Shown: positions 1 to 9,371 of the stretch, piece by piece
Position numbering within the stretch: position 1 is the stretch's first letter
How the letters are laid out: the number at the start of each line of letters is the position of its first letter
NCBI RefSeq assembly: GCF_902167145.1
Contig: NC_050099.1
Location: 61,336,942 to 61,400,941 of the forward strand
Direction of reading: 5' to 3'
DNA length: 64,000 nucleotides
Source of the DNA: Zea mays
Lineage: Eukaryota; Streptophyta; Magnoliopsida; Poales; Poaceae
The notes under the pieces: generated by a model
What the model was told of the DNA's origin: nothing
The model's database searches: none
The model's input: only the letters and a program-made list of their open reading frames with translations
Translations under genes and position numbers: made by a program

Positions 1-342
1 GCAAAATAATACCTATTGCCAATATTTTATGAAAAAGACCATTTAATCCAATTAATGCATACCACCCTTTCCTTTAACCAAAAAGATGCCAAACTTTAGA
101 ATAATAGCTCTTGCGCAAAATAGAAGCTAGGAAAAATCAGAAATCTGTTGTTTGATATTTTTCAAATATAGTGGTAGTAGAAAGCACCCCTTTGGCTAGA
201 AACTTTAGAAAATCCTAGTAAAATAACTAATAAGTATTAATGGCTAGAAATTTGTACCAAGTCATGTTATATCATCTAAATGCCAGCAAAAATAAATTCT
301 AGAGAATTACCTACTATTGAATGATAGTTGTAGTTCAAATCA

Positions 343-363
343 CCCTAAACCCTAAACCCTAAA
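343..363 (+). repeat. Three CCCTAAA telomere-type repeats inside the LTR
   Basis: Three perfect tandem CCCTAAA units occur here, followed by A and the shared LTR sequence. The partner LTR has cttctgccctaaaa at the matching place (about 11207-11221), i.e. only one unit. The array is thus specific to this LTR copy and changed its length by a few bases. It equals the plant telomere repeat, but three units is short and slippage from the pre-existing single unit is possible. Confidence 0.8.
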
Positions 364-773
364 ATTTGGTAATTTTGTCCAGAGAAAACTATTCACTTTT
401 TGAACCCCAAATTTTGAGACAGAGAATTATACACAAGTAATAAGCCACTGTAATTTTTATAGAATTTTTGGAAGTTTTATAAGGCAACTTGTAGTTCAAA
501 CCCACTCCAAAAACATAAAGAGAATAAAGAAAAAGGAAGGAAAAATAAACCTCACTCCAATAAGTCCAACTTGAATTCTTGGCAATTCTCACTAAGACTT
601 TAAAAAGAATTCAGTGGAACCCCAAAAATAAACCTACCACTTAACTTAGCTAAGTTTGATCCAAATTACCAAGTATACCACCAAAAATCTCATATAAACA
701 AGACTTAGCTCTGTCTAACTCAAGTAGATCATACACCATCAAAAGTTTAAATTACTAAAGCACATATCATATC

Positions 774-1001
774 ATGCATATATCTTACGCATTGCATTCA
801 TTAGATTGTAATCTCGCCGACGGAGAGTACGTGCTCATCCCCGAGCAAGGAACTGTCCAAGAGGAGGACCAGGAGCAAGCTCCCGAGGCTGCTATCGAGG
901 ATCTCCCCGCAGCCCCAGCTATTGAAGGCAAGCCCCGGTTAATATGCATAACCGTATTATTATATGCTACTTTACTACACTTAATGCTTGTAGGATTGTA
1001 A
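774..1001 (+). CDS. Coding-like acidic block in LTR (5' LTR copy)
   Basis: Open frame of 75 codons within the LTR. The informative part runs from about 817 to 942 and encodes an acidic, Gln/Pro/Ala-rich stretch with motifs YVLIPEQG, AIEDLPA and EGKPR. The solo LTR of a different family at 17516-17643 carries the same frame (YVLVPEQG, AIEDLPA, EGRPR) with many third-position changes and one in-frame stop. The similarity pattern suggests past protein-level constraint. It is not a known gag or pol domain and I do not recognise the protein. Sequence before Leu-Ala-Asp and after Pro-Arg is not clearly conserved as protein, so real exon limits are unknown. Confidence 0.4.
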   Translation: MHISYALHSLDCNLADGEYVLIPEQGTVQEEDQEQAPEAAIEDLPAAPAIEGKPRLICITVLLYATLLHLMLVGL

Positions 1002-1857
1002 TGTGCACTTAAGTGTAGGAGTTGCTTGAAACCTCTAGTTGCATGAACTTAAGATTCCTTTTTGAGATGAATACTAGTATGCTAGGTCGAGTAGCTGCTT
1101 TGCTAATCAGGATCTTGGTAGAAGAGGAGTGATTTTTCTAGCACTCGCGCGAGGTCAGGAATTGATTGTATTCATCTTGATAACGGGATCTATGTTAGTC
1201 TATGGACTCGGATCCAGGGAGGATGCCTTGACCATGAGACGGGAAAAAGGAATTAAGGATTAATGTGTGGATACCTGAGTCAAGCTTTTGAATGTACTAA
1301 GCACATGTCGGGAAATATGGTAACCGGTAAACCTAGTACCTGAGTGAAGCCGGGCGCGGACTTTATCCCTCACGCGACCTGAGACTGGGTCTCCCATGCT
1401 AGCTATGGTGGGTACAAGTGCGGTCACTGCACGGCGACAGCCAGGGTCAGTGGAGCATTGTATGCCAAGGCGGTGAGGCCTGGACGCGAACGGGGAATCG
1501 ATGGGGACAATTGACATGTGTGGGGTCGGAGTACCCTGACATGTCGTGTGTTTAGGTTTACCTTGCAAGGATAAAACTCGATTCAAATCGTCTACTTCTC
1601 GCAGCTAATGAGACTGCTTGACCCCTTGTACTACATCGAGTAAGAAGTGAAATGAGGTTACATGAGACAATTTGTTGATTGAACTAAATGCTTGTTACCA
1701 TGTATGCTTAGAAGGAACAAACCTAGCTAAAATAATGATACTAGAATTTGAAAAGCTAAGAATTGATTTTAGAAACAGCTAGCGCTTTTGGCAAACCAAA
1801 CCCCTCAGCCAAACAGCTGCATAGTCTAGAGGTAGAGGAGTAGATTCCTCACACCGG

Positions 1858-1913
1858 GTAAGTCTAGCTGAGTATTAGTATACTCAGCCTTGCTTGTGGC
1901 ACAATTTTTGCAG
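1858..1913 (+). other. Conserved 56-bp GTAAGT...CAG segment with hairpin (intron-like)
   Basis: The segment starts with GTAAGT after ...caccgg and ends aatttttgcag before gtacg. The same 56 bases recur with identical length at 12717-12772, 18557-18612 (3 differences) and 58926-58981. Inside is a perfect stem gctgagta/tactcagc around ttagta. Consensus splice sites suggest a mini-intron, or a donor and an acceptor used with distant partners. 56 nt is short for a plant intron, so a structural RNA role is an alternative. Confidence 0.45.
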
Positions 1914-1927
1914 GTACGATTCAGGAT

Positions 1928-2020
1928 ATGATTGATGGTGTGACTTGGCCTACCACCCTGCCACCGGGTTGGACGGTCGGGTGGGATGTTGCTTCGGCAA
2001 GAGAGGAGCACGAGGAGTAG
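1928..2020 (+). CDS. LTR micro-ORF, 30 codons (5' LTR copy)
   Basis: An ATG lies 14 bases after the acceptor-like CAG and opens a 30-codon frame ending in TAG. Core motif: DGVTWP..LPPGWTV.WD, then an acidic EEHEE tail directly before the stop. The same 93-bp frame without indels is present in the other LTR of this element (12787-12879) and in a solo LTR of another family (18627-18719); a third family keeps the frame with one nonsense change. Between families, differences are largely synonymous or conservative, and the stop is TAG in one and TGA in the other. I do not recognise the peptide. It may be the last exon of a longer protein encoded in the LTR. Confidence 0.5.
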   Translation: MIDGVTWPTTLPPGWTVGWDVASAREEHEE

Positions 2021-2335
2021 TGGGCTAGGCCTTGCCCATTTCCTCAATACCGACGACATCGATTATCCGCTGCATTTTATTTCATGAACTCTTATTTGCT
2101 ACTCGAAAAACTCCGATCTATGTAATAATTCAGTACTTAATTTGAGGTTTCCTGTTTTATTGTATTTCTTCTGTGACTCACCTTCGAGTGAGATTGTGGA
2201 ATTTGATCCTGGTTAAGTGGCTCTATCAGACTAGATCTGAGGGACTGACGGGTTATTCCGATTTAAGTGTGTTGCGGCCCCTGAGGCGTGACTTAGGCAC
2301 TTAAGCTGGAATAATTCGGGTGGTTCTGCCATAGC

Positions 2336-2347
2336 TGGTATCAGAGC
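2336..2347 (+). other. Primer binding site of element A
   Basis: Twelve bases tggtatcagagc, complementary to the 3' end of plant initiator tRNA-Met, start two bases after the LTR end. This fixes the 5' LTR boundary and the plus orientation of the element. Confidence 0.92.
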
Positions 2348-2702
2348 CAATTCCACCACAGAGAAGGACAATAAACCATGAATACCATTTTCAAAATCTA
2401 AAACTTGCCTAGAAACTGCTACGGATCGTCAGGACTAGACCGCTAGACCTAGGATGAAAGGCCTTAGGCATAGAGGGAGAAATAGGTGGCTAATTAAGTA
2501 GGCCCCGTGGGCCAGTACTTAGACTTTTAAGGATGCCCTAAGAGCACCCTATTATTTGGAGAGGAGACATTACTTCCAGCATGCATGCATTATAAACAAA
2601 AGGGAATTAAAACTTGAGCTAACCCACTTCCTTTAAAAACCATCCGGACTCTTTTATTTTTTTCCTTCCACCATAATCTTTACCTTTGATACCCTTCCGC
2701 AG

Positions 2703-3578
2703 ATGAATTCACCCACCCCCGCTAATGGAGGAGACACCCGTTTCAGTTCTGACTTCCTTTCTCACGATGGCTTTCCTTCCATCTTGTGGGAGGTGCTTAA
2801 CTCCGCCGGTTACCCTACGCCCCCTTTGTACACGGTGCAGTTGTATGAGGAGCATCGGGTACCTTGTTGTCGGGTCTGGCTGACTTTGGAGGCTCATCCC
2901 CTTCAGCCGGGTTGGCGTTCTCTTGATTCCGAGACAGTTGGATTCAGGACGGACGACACCACTGAAGCGGTAGCCATGAAGACTCTGATGACTTTCTGTG
3001 GCTACCATCCCTTGGAGATGGTGATGCACCCCTTGGGACTCTTACCTGCTGAGAAGAAGGACGACCCCATGTGGTGTAACCGCGTGAGCCATGTGAAGGA
3101 TGTGTGGGCAATGTATCCTGACTTGGTTGGGAGGGTCACCGTTCAGTGCATGAGTGTGTTGTACCGCCTTCAGGCCCTTCAGAGTGACGCTATGGCACAC
3201 CTTGCTAACATCGCTCAAACCACCAAGCTCACTCTCGACAGTCGAGAAGATTTTGTGGTCGATTTATCCTCCGAGTTGGTGGAGAAGGATCTACAGGTGG
3301 AAAGGCTGAGCGAGCGCATTACCACCTTGGAGCAGCAGGTGGAGATCCGAGACAACACTATTGATGTCTTGGAGAACCAGCTCCACGATGTGCAGAGGGA
3401 ACTCGAAGAAGCGAATGACCACCTGGACATGCACCACTTGGAGATGGAGGCCAATGAAGCCGGAAGCGAGGGAGAAGAGGCTCCCGAGGAGCTAGGACCA
3501 GCCCCTGGTGCCAATGGGACTACCTCCGCGATGCCTCCCTCACCCGTATCCAGTGTCACTTCCACCGCTCAGGGTTGA
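2703..3578 (+). CDS. Additional ORF upstream of gag (unknown protein, 291 aa)
   Basis: Intact 291-codon ORF between the PBS and gag of element A, in the same strand. It has no zinc knuckle, protease or other pol motif. Residues about 1-165 look globular; about 180-245 form a strong heptad-like coiled coil (LSSELVEKDLQVERL and ...LENQLHDVQRELEEA); the C-terminus is acidic then Pro/Ser/Thr-rich. The ATG sits directly behind an acceptor-like cttccgcag, suggesting expression from a spliced mRNA. It is the only long undamaged ORF of the element while gag-pol has stops and frameshifts. Extra ORFs of unknown role are known in several plant Gypsy lineages. Possible roles (multimerisation, RNA binding) are guesses. 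Confidence 0.75.
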   Translation: MNSPTPANGGDTRFSSDFLSHDGFPSILWEVLNSAGYPTPPLYTVQLYEEHRVPCCRVWLTLEAHPLQPGWRSLDSETVGFRTDDTTEAVAMKTLMTFCGYHPLEMVMHPLGLLPAEKKDDPMWCNRVSHVKDVWAMYPDLVGRVTVQCMSVLYRLQALQSDAMAHLANIAQTTKLTLDSREDFVVDLSSELVEKDLQVERLSERITTLEQQVEIRDNTIDVLENQLHDVQRELEEANDHLDMHHLEMEANEAGSEGEEAPEELGPAPGANGTTSAMPPSPVSSVTSTAQG

Positions 3579-3833
3579 TCAGTCACTTTGACGCTTTTAG
3601 GCGGATAGAAACCTATGCGAGCTTAGTTAATGTCAGACTTTGGACTAGGCTTACGGGTTCCCCTGATTGATGTAACCCTGTGAACTTTTGAAATCTGTGG
3701 GATGTTTGTCACCATGTTATCTTCATTTCAAACCTAATATTATGATTATGGCATTTTTCCTTCCATATGAGATGATATCTTGTCGTTCGAAATTGTGAGT
3801 TGGGATAACAATGGCGACAATCTTTGTTTTCAG
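3579..3833 (+). other. Spacer between additional ORF and gag
   Basis: No coding signal. It ends in tttgttttcag immediately before the gag ATG, a pyrimidine-rich acceptor-like sequence. This is one of two ORF starts in the element that follow a CAG acceptor-like site. Confidence 0.5.
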
Positions 3834-4583
3834 ATGGCAGCTAGGTAGCTTCGCGGGCATAACGAGCAGGTTCCCCCGCCACCTCCTCCAGCTCCCACAG
3901 TGCAGGAGCTGATGGCCCAGCAGAATGAGATTCTGCGACAGCTCTTGCAGCGCCAGCCCCACCCTCAGCAGCATGGTGGAGGCCAGCATCAGCGACCTCC
4001 GGCAGCGGCAACCTACCAGGAGTTCCTGAGCACGCAGCCACCCTTGTTCACCAAGGCACAGGATCCGTTGGACGCCGACGTATGGCTCCGCGTCGTTGAG
4101 TCCAAGTTTCCCCTCCTCACGGGAGACTGCCCTGATGAAGCCAAGGCTCGTTTTGCCGCACAGCAGCTTCGTGGCCCTGCTCGGACTTGGTGGGACCACT
4201 TCCATGCTATGCTCCCCGCTGATCGTGAAGTGTCTTGGGAGGAATTCAAGACTGCTTTCAGAGGGCACCACATCCCAGCTGGCATTCTGGATTGTAAGCT
4301 AAATGAGTTTCTGGCACTCAATCAAGGAACCCGCATGGTACTGCAGTATGCGCAGGCCTTCAACGACCTATGCCAGTATGCAGGTTACCATGCTGATTCT
4401 GATGAGAAGAAGAGAGACCGCTTCCGCAGGGGTCTTAACACCAAGCTGCGGGAACGACTCAACACTGTCCGGGCTGATAGCTTCAATGAGTTGGTCAACC
4501 TGGCCATCTCCCAGGAGGACTGTATTGTAGCCCACCGGGCAGAGAAGAAGAGGAAGGCACCAATGGCAGCACCATCCGCTTAG
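3834..4583 (+). pseudogene. gag: gag of chromovirus A (two TAG stops)
   Basis: The frame starts at ATG 3834, meets TAG at 3846-3848, then stays open to TAG 4581-4583, after which the same frame continues into the zinc-knuckle region. The body matches the plant Retrotrans_gag domain, with TYQEFLSTQPPLF, WWDHFHAMLP, EFKTAFRGHHIP and RFRRGLNTKLRERL in the usual order. The protein would form the virus-like particle. A Pro- and Gln-rich N-terminus precedes the domain. Both stops are compatible with CAG-to-TAG changes. Because frame is kept across both stops, the damage is point mutation, not rearrangement. Confidence 0.85.
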
Positions 4584-6853
4584 GCCCAGAGGTTCAGGAT
4601 TGTTTCTCACAATCAGAGCAGGGGTTTCCAGCAGCAGGCAGGCAGATGGGTGATCAGGCCACCTCAGCAGCAGCAGCCGACACCCAACCGCTTTCCAGCT
4701 CCCGCTCCAAGGAACAATCAGCCTCCGCAGCAACAGCAGTTCTGCCAGGGCAATGGGAACAAATGTTTCACTTGTGGCAATGTGGGCCACTATGCCAAGA
4801 ATTGTCCCAGGAACCAGCAAAGGCAGATGTCAGCACCACGTCAAGACAAAAGAAGAAAGCAGAAGGTACAAGTCAGGCAAGGGAAGCTCAACTTCACTAC
4901 TCTGGAGGAAGTACCTGAGGGAGCTCCTATCATGACCGGTATCTTTTCTGTTTATAATCAACCTGCTTTAATTCTGTTTGATTCTAGTGCATCTCATAGT
5001 TTCATTAGCCAAAAGTTCAGTGCTAAATGTGAACTGCCATTTTCTCACTCAAAAGGGTCATTTATGATAGTCACACCTGAGGGTAAAATTTCAACTAATC
5101 AATTAAACCAAAGTGTGCCTATTCAACTAGGAAGCCACATTGTTAAAACCACCCTTCTTGTTTTGGGGTTGGAAAATGTGGACATTATTCTAGGAGCTAA
5201 TTGGATGACCCTGCACCAAGTTGTGCTTGATGTAGCCAGCCGTATCTTGGAAATCAATTCTCCGTTCTGTGGGAACTTCACCTTAATTCTGCCCAGTCAA
5301 GGTTCTACTCAGTCATGTGCTTTCTCTATGACGGAGTTACCTCTGAAGAAAATCCCAGTGGTATGTGAGTATGCAGATGTCTTTCCTGATGAATTGTCAG
5401 GAATGCCACCCGACCGGGATATTGAATTTGCCATCGAGTTGCAACCGGGAACGGCACCAATTTCCAAGAGGCCCTACCGAATGCCACCCGCTGAGTTGGC
5501 AGAATTAAAGAAGCAATTGCAGGAGTTGCTGGATAAGGGATTTATTCGCCCCAGTACTTTGCCTTGGGGATGTCCAGCACTATTTGTGAAGAAGAAGGAT
5601 GAAAGCTTGAGGCTGTGTATAGATTACTGCCCTCTTAATGCGGTAACTATCAAGAACAAGTATCCTTTGCCTCGTATTGATGTCCTTTTTGACCAGTTGG
5701 TCGGGGCTAAGGTGTTTTCCAAAATAGACCTTCGCTCCGGCTACCATCAGATCAAGATACGAGCAAGCGATATTCCGAAGACGGCATTCTCAACCAGATA
5801 TGGGTTATATGAATTCTTGGTGATGTCTTTCGGGCTGACTAATGCACCAACATATTTCATGTATCTGATGAATTCTGTTTTCATGCCTGAATTGGACAAA
5901 TTCGTAGTGGTGTTCATCGATGATATCTTGGTGTACTCTAAGAACGAACAAGAACATGCCAGGCATTTGCATGTAGTGCTTCAACGTCTGCGAGAGCACC
6001 ACCTTTATGCCAAGTTGTCCAAGTGTGATTTTTGGCTAAAGGAAATCAAATTCTTGGGTCACACTATATCTCAGGCAGGAATAGTTGTTGATCCTGATAA
6101 GGTGCAAGAGGTGATGAACTGGAAGCCACCAACGACTGTCCGTCAGATTCGGAGTTTTCTAGGATTAGCTGGTTATTACCGAAGATTTATTCCGGATTTC
6201 TCTCGAATTGCGAAGCCTATAACTGAGCTGCCGAAGAAAGAAGCCAAGGTTATTTGGAGTCAGAAGTGCGAAGATGCCTTCCATGCATTAAGGAAGCATC
6301 TAACCACAGCACCAGTATTAGCGCAACCCGACAACAGCAAGCCTTTTGATGTGTATTGTGATGCCTCTGGCACTGGACTAGGTTGTGTCTTAATGCAAGA
6401 CAACCGAGTCATTGCTTACGCCTCAAGAGCACTCAGGCCTCATGAGCAAAATTATCCCACTCATGACCTCGAGTTGGCAACAGTGGTTCATGCCTTAAAA
6501 ATGTGGAGGCACTATTTAATGGGAACCCACTGCAACACCTTCACTGATCATAAGAGCCTTAAGTACATCTTTACTCAGGCTGATCTCAACATGAGGCAGA
6601 GAAGATGGCTAGAGCTGATCAAGGATTATGACCTAGAGGTACATTATCACCCAGGGAAAGCCAATGTGGTAGCAGATGCCTTGAGTCGGAAGTTGCAATG
6701 CAATTGTATTCTGATGGATTCTCGCATCAACACCTTGTGTGATGAGTTGAGCAAGATGCAAATTGAAGTGATTCCTTCTGGTGCTTTGTCTCACATGTCT
6801 GTCGAGCCAGCTTTGCAAGACCAGATCATCATGGCTAGCTCAATGACAAGGGA
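4584..6853 (+). pseudogene. pol: Zinc knuckle, protease, RT and RNase H of chromovirus A
   Basis: In frame with gag from 4584; open as far as 6953 but leaving the pol frame near 6840. Counting from codon 4650: zinc knuckle [14 protein letters not shown] (residues 39-52); aspartic protease at 111 with FDSSASHSF, where the family has Asp-Ser/Thr-Gly, so the active-site Gly is lost; reverse transcriptase from about 270 with [18 protein letters not shown] and FIDD catalytic aspartates at 424-425; RNase H with [21 protein letters not shown] and ADALSR supplying the acidic residues. An Arg-to-Cys change in IDYCPLN of RT fits a CGC-to-TGC transition. A single-base indel at about 6838-6850 shifts the frame before the integrase. 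Confidence 0.9.
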
Positions 6854-7873
6854 GTGCAGATTATCAAGGAGAATCTCCATCAGAAGGTTGAAAAGTATAA
6901 ATGTTTTCGCCAAGATGAAAAGGGTGTATTATGGTTCAAAAAAAGATTGGTGATTCCTAAAAACAAGGACCTCAAGAAGAAAATCTTGGACGAGGCTCAT
7001 CTCTCCAAATTCTCTATGCATCCAGGAAGCACCAAAATGTACCATGATCTGAAGCCTTTGTATTGGTTGACCAGAATGAAGAGGGAGATAGCCCAGTATG
7101 TATCGGAATGTGACACCTGTCAGAGGATAAAGGCAAGCCACTTGAAATCAGCTGGAGCTTTGCAACCCCTATCTATACCTTCATGGAAATGGGATGACAT
7201 CAGCATGGATTTCATCGTGGGTCTGCCCAACACCTCTCGTCATCATGATTCGATTTGGGTTATTGTGGACCGACTGACGAAAGTGGCACATTTTCTCCCT
7301 GCGCACACCACTGATAAGGCTCAAAAGTATGCAGAGCTGTACATTGACCGGATCGTGTGTTTGCACGGATTACCTCGGACCATTGTTTCTGATCGAGGAG
7401 CCCAATTTGTTGCCAGATTTTGGGAACAACTGCAGGAGTCTTTGGGAACCAAGCTAATCAGAAGTTCAGCTTACCACCCACAGACTGATGGTCAGACTGA
7501 AAGGGTAAACCAAGTTCTGGAGGATATGCTGAGAGCTTGTGCAATCGATTGTGGCAAGAACTGGGATAAGCACCTCTCCTTGGCAGAGTTTGCTTATAAC
7601 AACAGTTATCAATCCAGCCTAAGGATGGCACCTTTTGAAGCCCTCTATGGAAGAAGGTGTAGAACACCACTCAATTGGTCTCAGCCTGGAGAAAGAGAAG
7701 TTTTCGGACCTGACTTAGTGACTGAAGCCGAAAGGAAGGTCAAACTAATCAGGAAAAATCTAGAAGCTGCTCAGGCTTGGCAGAAGAGTTACCATGATAA
7801 AAGAAGGAAACCTCTCGAGTTCAAGGTGGGAGATTTCGTGTACCTCAAGGTATCACCCACCAAGAGAGTGTAG
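6854..7873 (+). pseudogene. pol: Integrase of chromovirus A
   Basis: Open frame continuing the polyprotein after the 1-base shift. It holds the N-terminal HHCC zinc finger (HLSKFSMHPGSTKMYHDL ... CDTC), then the DDE core: Asp in DFIVGLP, Asp in VSDRGAQF and Glu in QTDGQTERVNQ. GPY-type C-terminal sequence follows (FKVGDFVYLKVSP). The frame ends at TAG 7871-7873 inside this conserved region, where relatives have Gln. A further frameshift lies near 7920 and a TAA follows before 7974. Confidence 0.9.
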
Positions 7874-8258
7874 AGGTTTGGAATCAAAGGCAAGCTAGCC
7901 CCTCGTTACATTGGACCTTGAGATCATAGAAGCCTGTGGACCCATGACATATAAGCTGAAGTTACCTTAAAAAATGTCTGCCATTCACAGTGTGTTCCAT
8001 GTATCTCAGCTGAAGAAGTGTGTTCGATTGCCGACCGAGATCATAGCAGAGCCAGAATTGGAGATAGAGCCAGATCTATCATACCAAGAGTATCCTTCCA
8101 AGATTCTGGATTGCAAAGAAAGATCAACTTGGGCTAAATCGATCAAAATGTATAAGGTCTAGTGGAGTAATCACTCAGAGGAAGAAGCTACTTGGGAGAC
8201 CGAGGAATTCTTGAGATCCAACTTCCCCGATTGCCCACCTAAGGAAACTGGTACGTAA
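7874..8258 (+). pseudogene. Chromodomain-containing integrase tail
   Basis: Broken continuation: RFGIKGKLAPRYIGP directly after the stop, a frameshift near 7920, then a clean frame from 7974 through ILDCKERSTWAKSIKMYKV, TAG at 8160-8162, and WSNHSEEEATWETEEFL to TAA 8256-8258. The last part is the chromodomain that places the element in the chromoviruses (Tekay/Del clade). In living relatives this domain targets integration to particular chromatin. The stop again replaces a residue that is Gln in relatives. Confidence 0.85.
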
Positions 8259-8510
8259 TCACACCCAACCCCTCCTCCTGCCCTTCGAATCTAAATTTAA
8301 GAAATATAATCTTAAATCAGAATGAAGTAATCATGGAACAAAATTTAAAAAGGACTTCCTTCTGAAGTTGCAAAGAGAATGACATTCGAAGAGCAGTTTG
8401 CCCTAATAATAACAAGAAGCACCCACTTCCTATAAGTCTCACCCTTCGCTTCACCCCGGGAGGACTCTGACCCGAATCTCGGGACGAGATTCCTTTAAGG
8501 GGGGGAAGGC
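8259..8510 (+). other. 3' untranslated region, stem-loop and polypurine tract of A
   Basis: Non-coding tail. At 8474-8492 a perfect stem GAATCTCG / CGAGATTC closes a GGA loop; the purine run aagggggggaaggc follows at about 8497-8510 and abuts the LTR start TGTGACACC. The purine run is the plus-strand primer. The stem-loop is repeated at the same place in two other families in this window. Confidence 0.85.
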
Positions 8511-9371
8511 TGTGACACCCCAGTGTCACCTAGGGTTTCTCTCAAGTGCTAACCCAAGAACCATCATTTTATGTGAACCAAATTGAGCATGAGCATCAAA
8601 TTGACTTAAGAATAAAGGATCCACTAAGCTTATACTTAAAAGTATCATGTTCAAAACAAATGGGTTTTCAAAAAAGGGCAAAATGTGCAACCCCCAATAA
8701 AAACCCTAATTGAGTCCTATAAACAAAATTCAAGAGAAAGGGCAAAAGAGTATGAAAAATATAGAATCATGGCTTGGGCCAATTATAAACATTAAAGTAT
8801 ATGAAATAAGCAAAAACAAAGATCATGGAAGCTTGGCCAAAACAATTTAAATAAAACTCTAAACAAGCCTCTCAAATGGGATTTCATTAGGGAATTCTGA
8901 AATTCAGAATTCTGAATTTCAGACCTTGAGCCAAAGATCAAGCGTGTTCACCTCGATCCCTAACTCAAATCCTAATGGCCCCATTGATAAAAACGTGCAT
9001 AACTAACCTCTCTGCCTTGTGCCAGAAGATGGCATCGGGACGCATGCCTTGGACACGTCAAACCAGAGATCTTCTCCCTGTGTGCGGGAGTGAGACAAAC
9101 CAGATTTCTCCCCTCTCTATCTCTTAATCCAGTCAGCCAAACCTGCTAGCCTCCACACACAAACGACAAAGGAACCTGAGAGGAAGAGATCTCTCAACGG
9201 GATCATGGCCATAATCTCAAAGATTTGGGGCCAATCCGCGCTTGAACTCGACCTCTCTCTGCGATGCCTCGTGCTCGATGTTGTGCCAGATGCCAGAGCG
9301 CGCACTGGCGTTCGCCGCGCACGCCCCGAGCGCTTGTCAGAACCCCGCCCTCGGCCGTGCTCGCCCGCGCC

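Larger units (their letters stand above)
1..2333 (+). mobile_element. 5' LTR (right part) of Tekay-type chromovirus A
   Basis: This stretch aligns almost base for base with 10864-13192, the right half of a second LTR copy, and is followed at once by a tRNA-Met-type primer binding site. It is therefore the 3' portion of the 5' LTR; its first about 2.35 kb lie before the window. It ends ...ccata where the other copy ends ...ccaca, a C-to-T change at the terminal CA. Differences between the two copies are scattered at roughly 2 percent by eye. The segment holds two coding-like blocks (774-1001 and 1928-2020), a 56-bp GTAAGT...CAG segment and a conserved hairpin ctcaccttcgagtgag near 2177-2192. 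No host gene is visible. Confidence 0.93.

Noticed and set aside
2336..2347. tRNA gene at the primer binding site
   Set aside because: Only the 12-base complement of a tRNA 3' end is present, no cloverleaf. The same applies to the other PBS sites.
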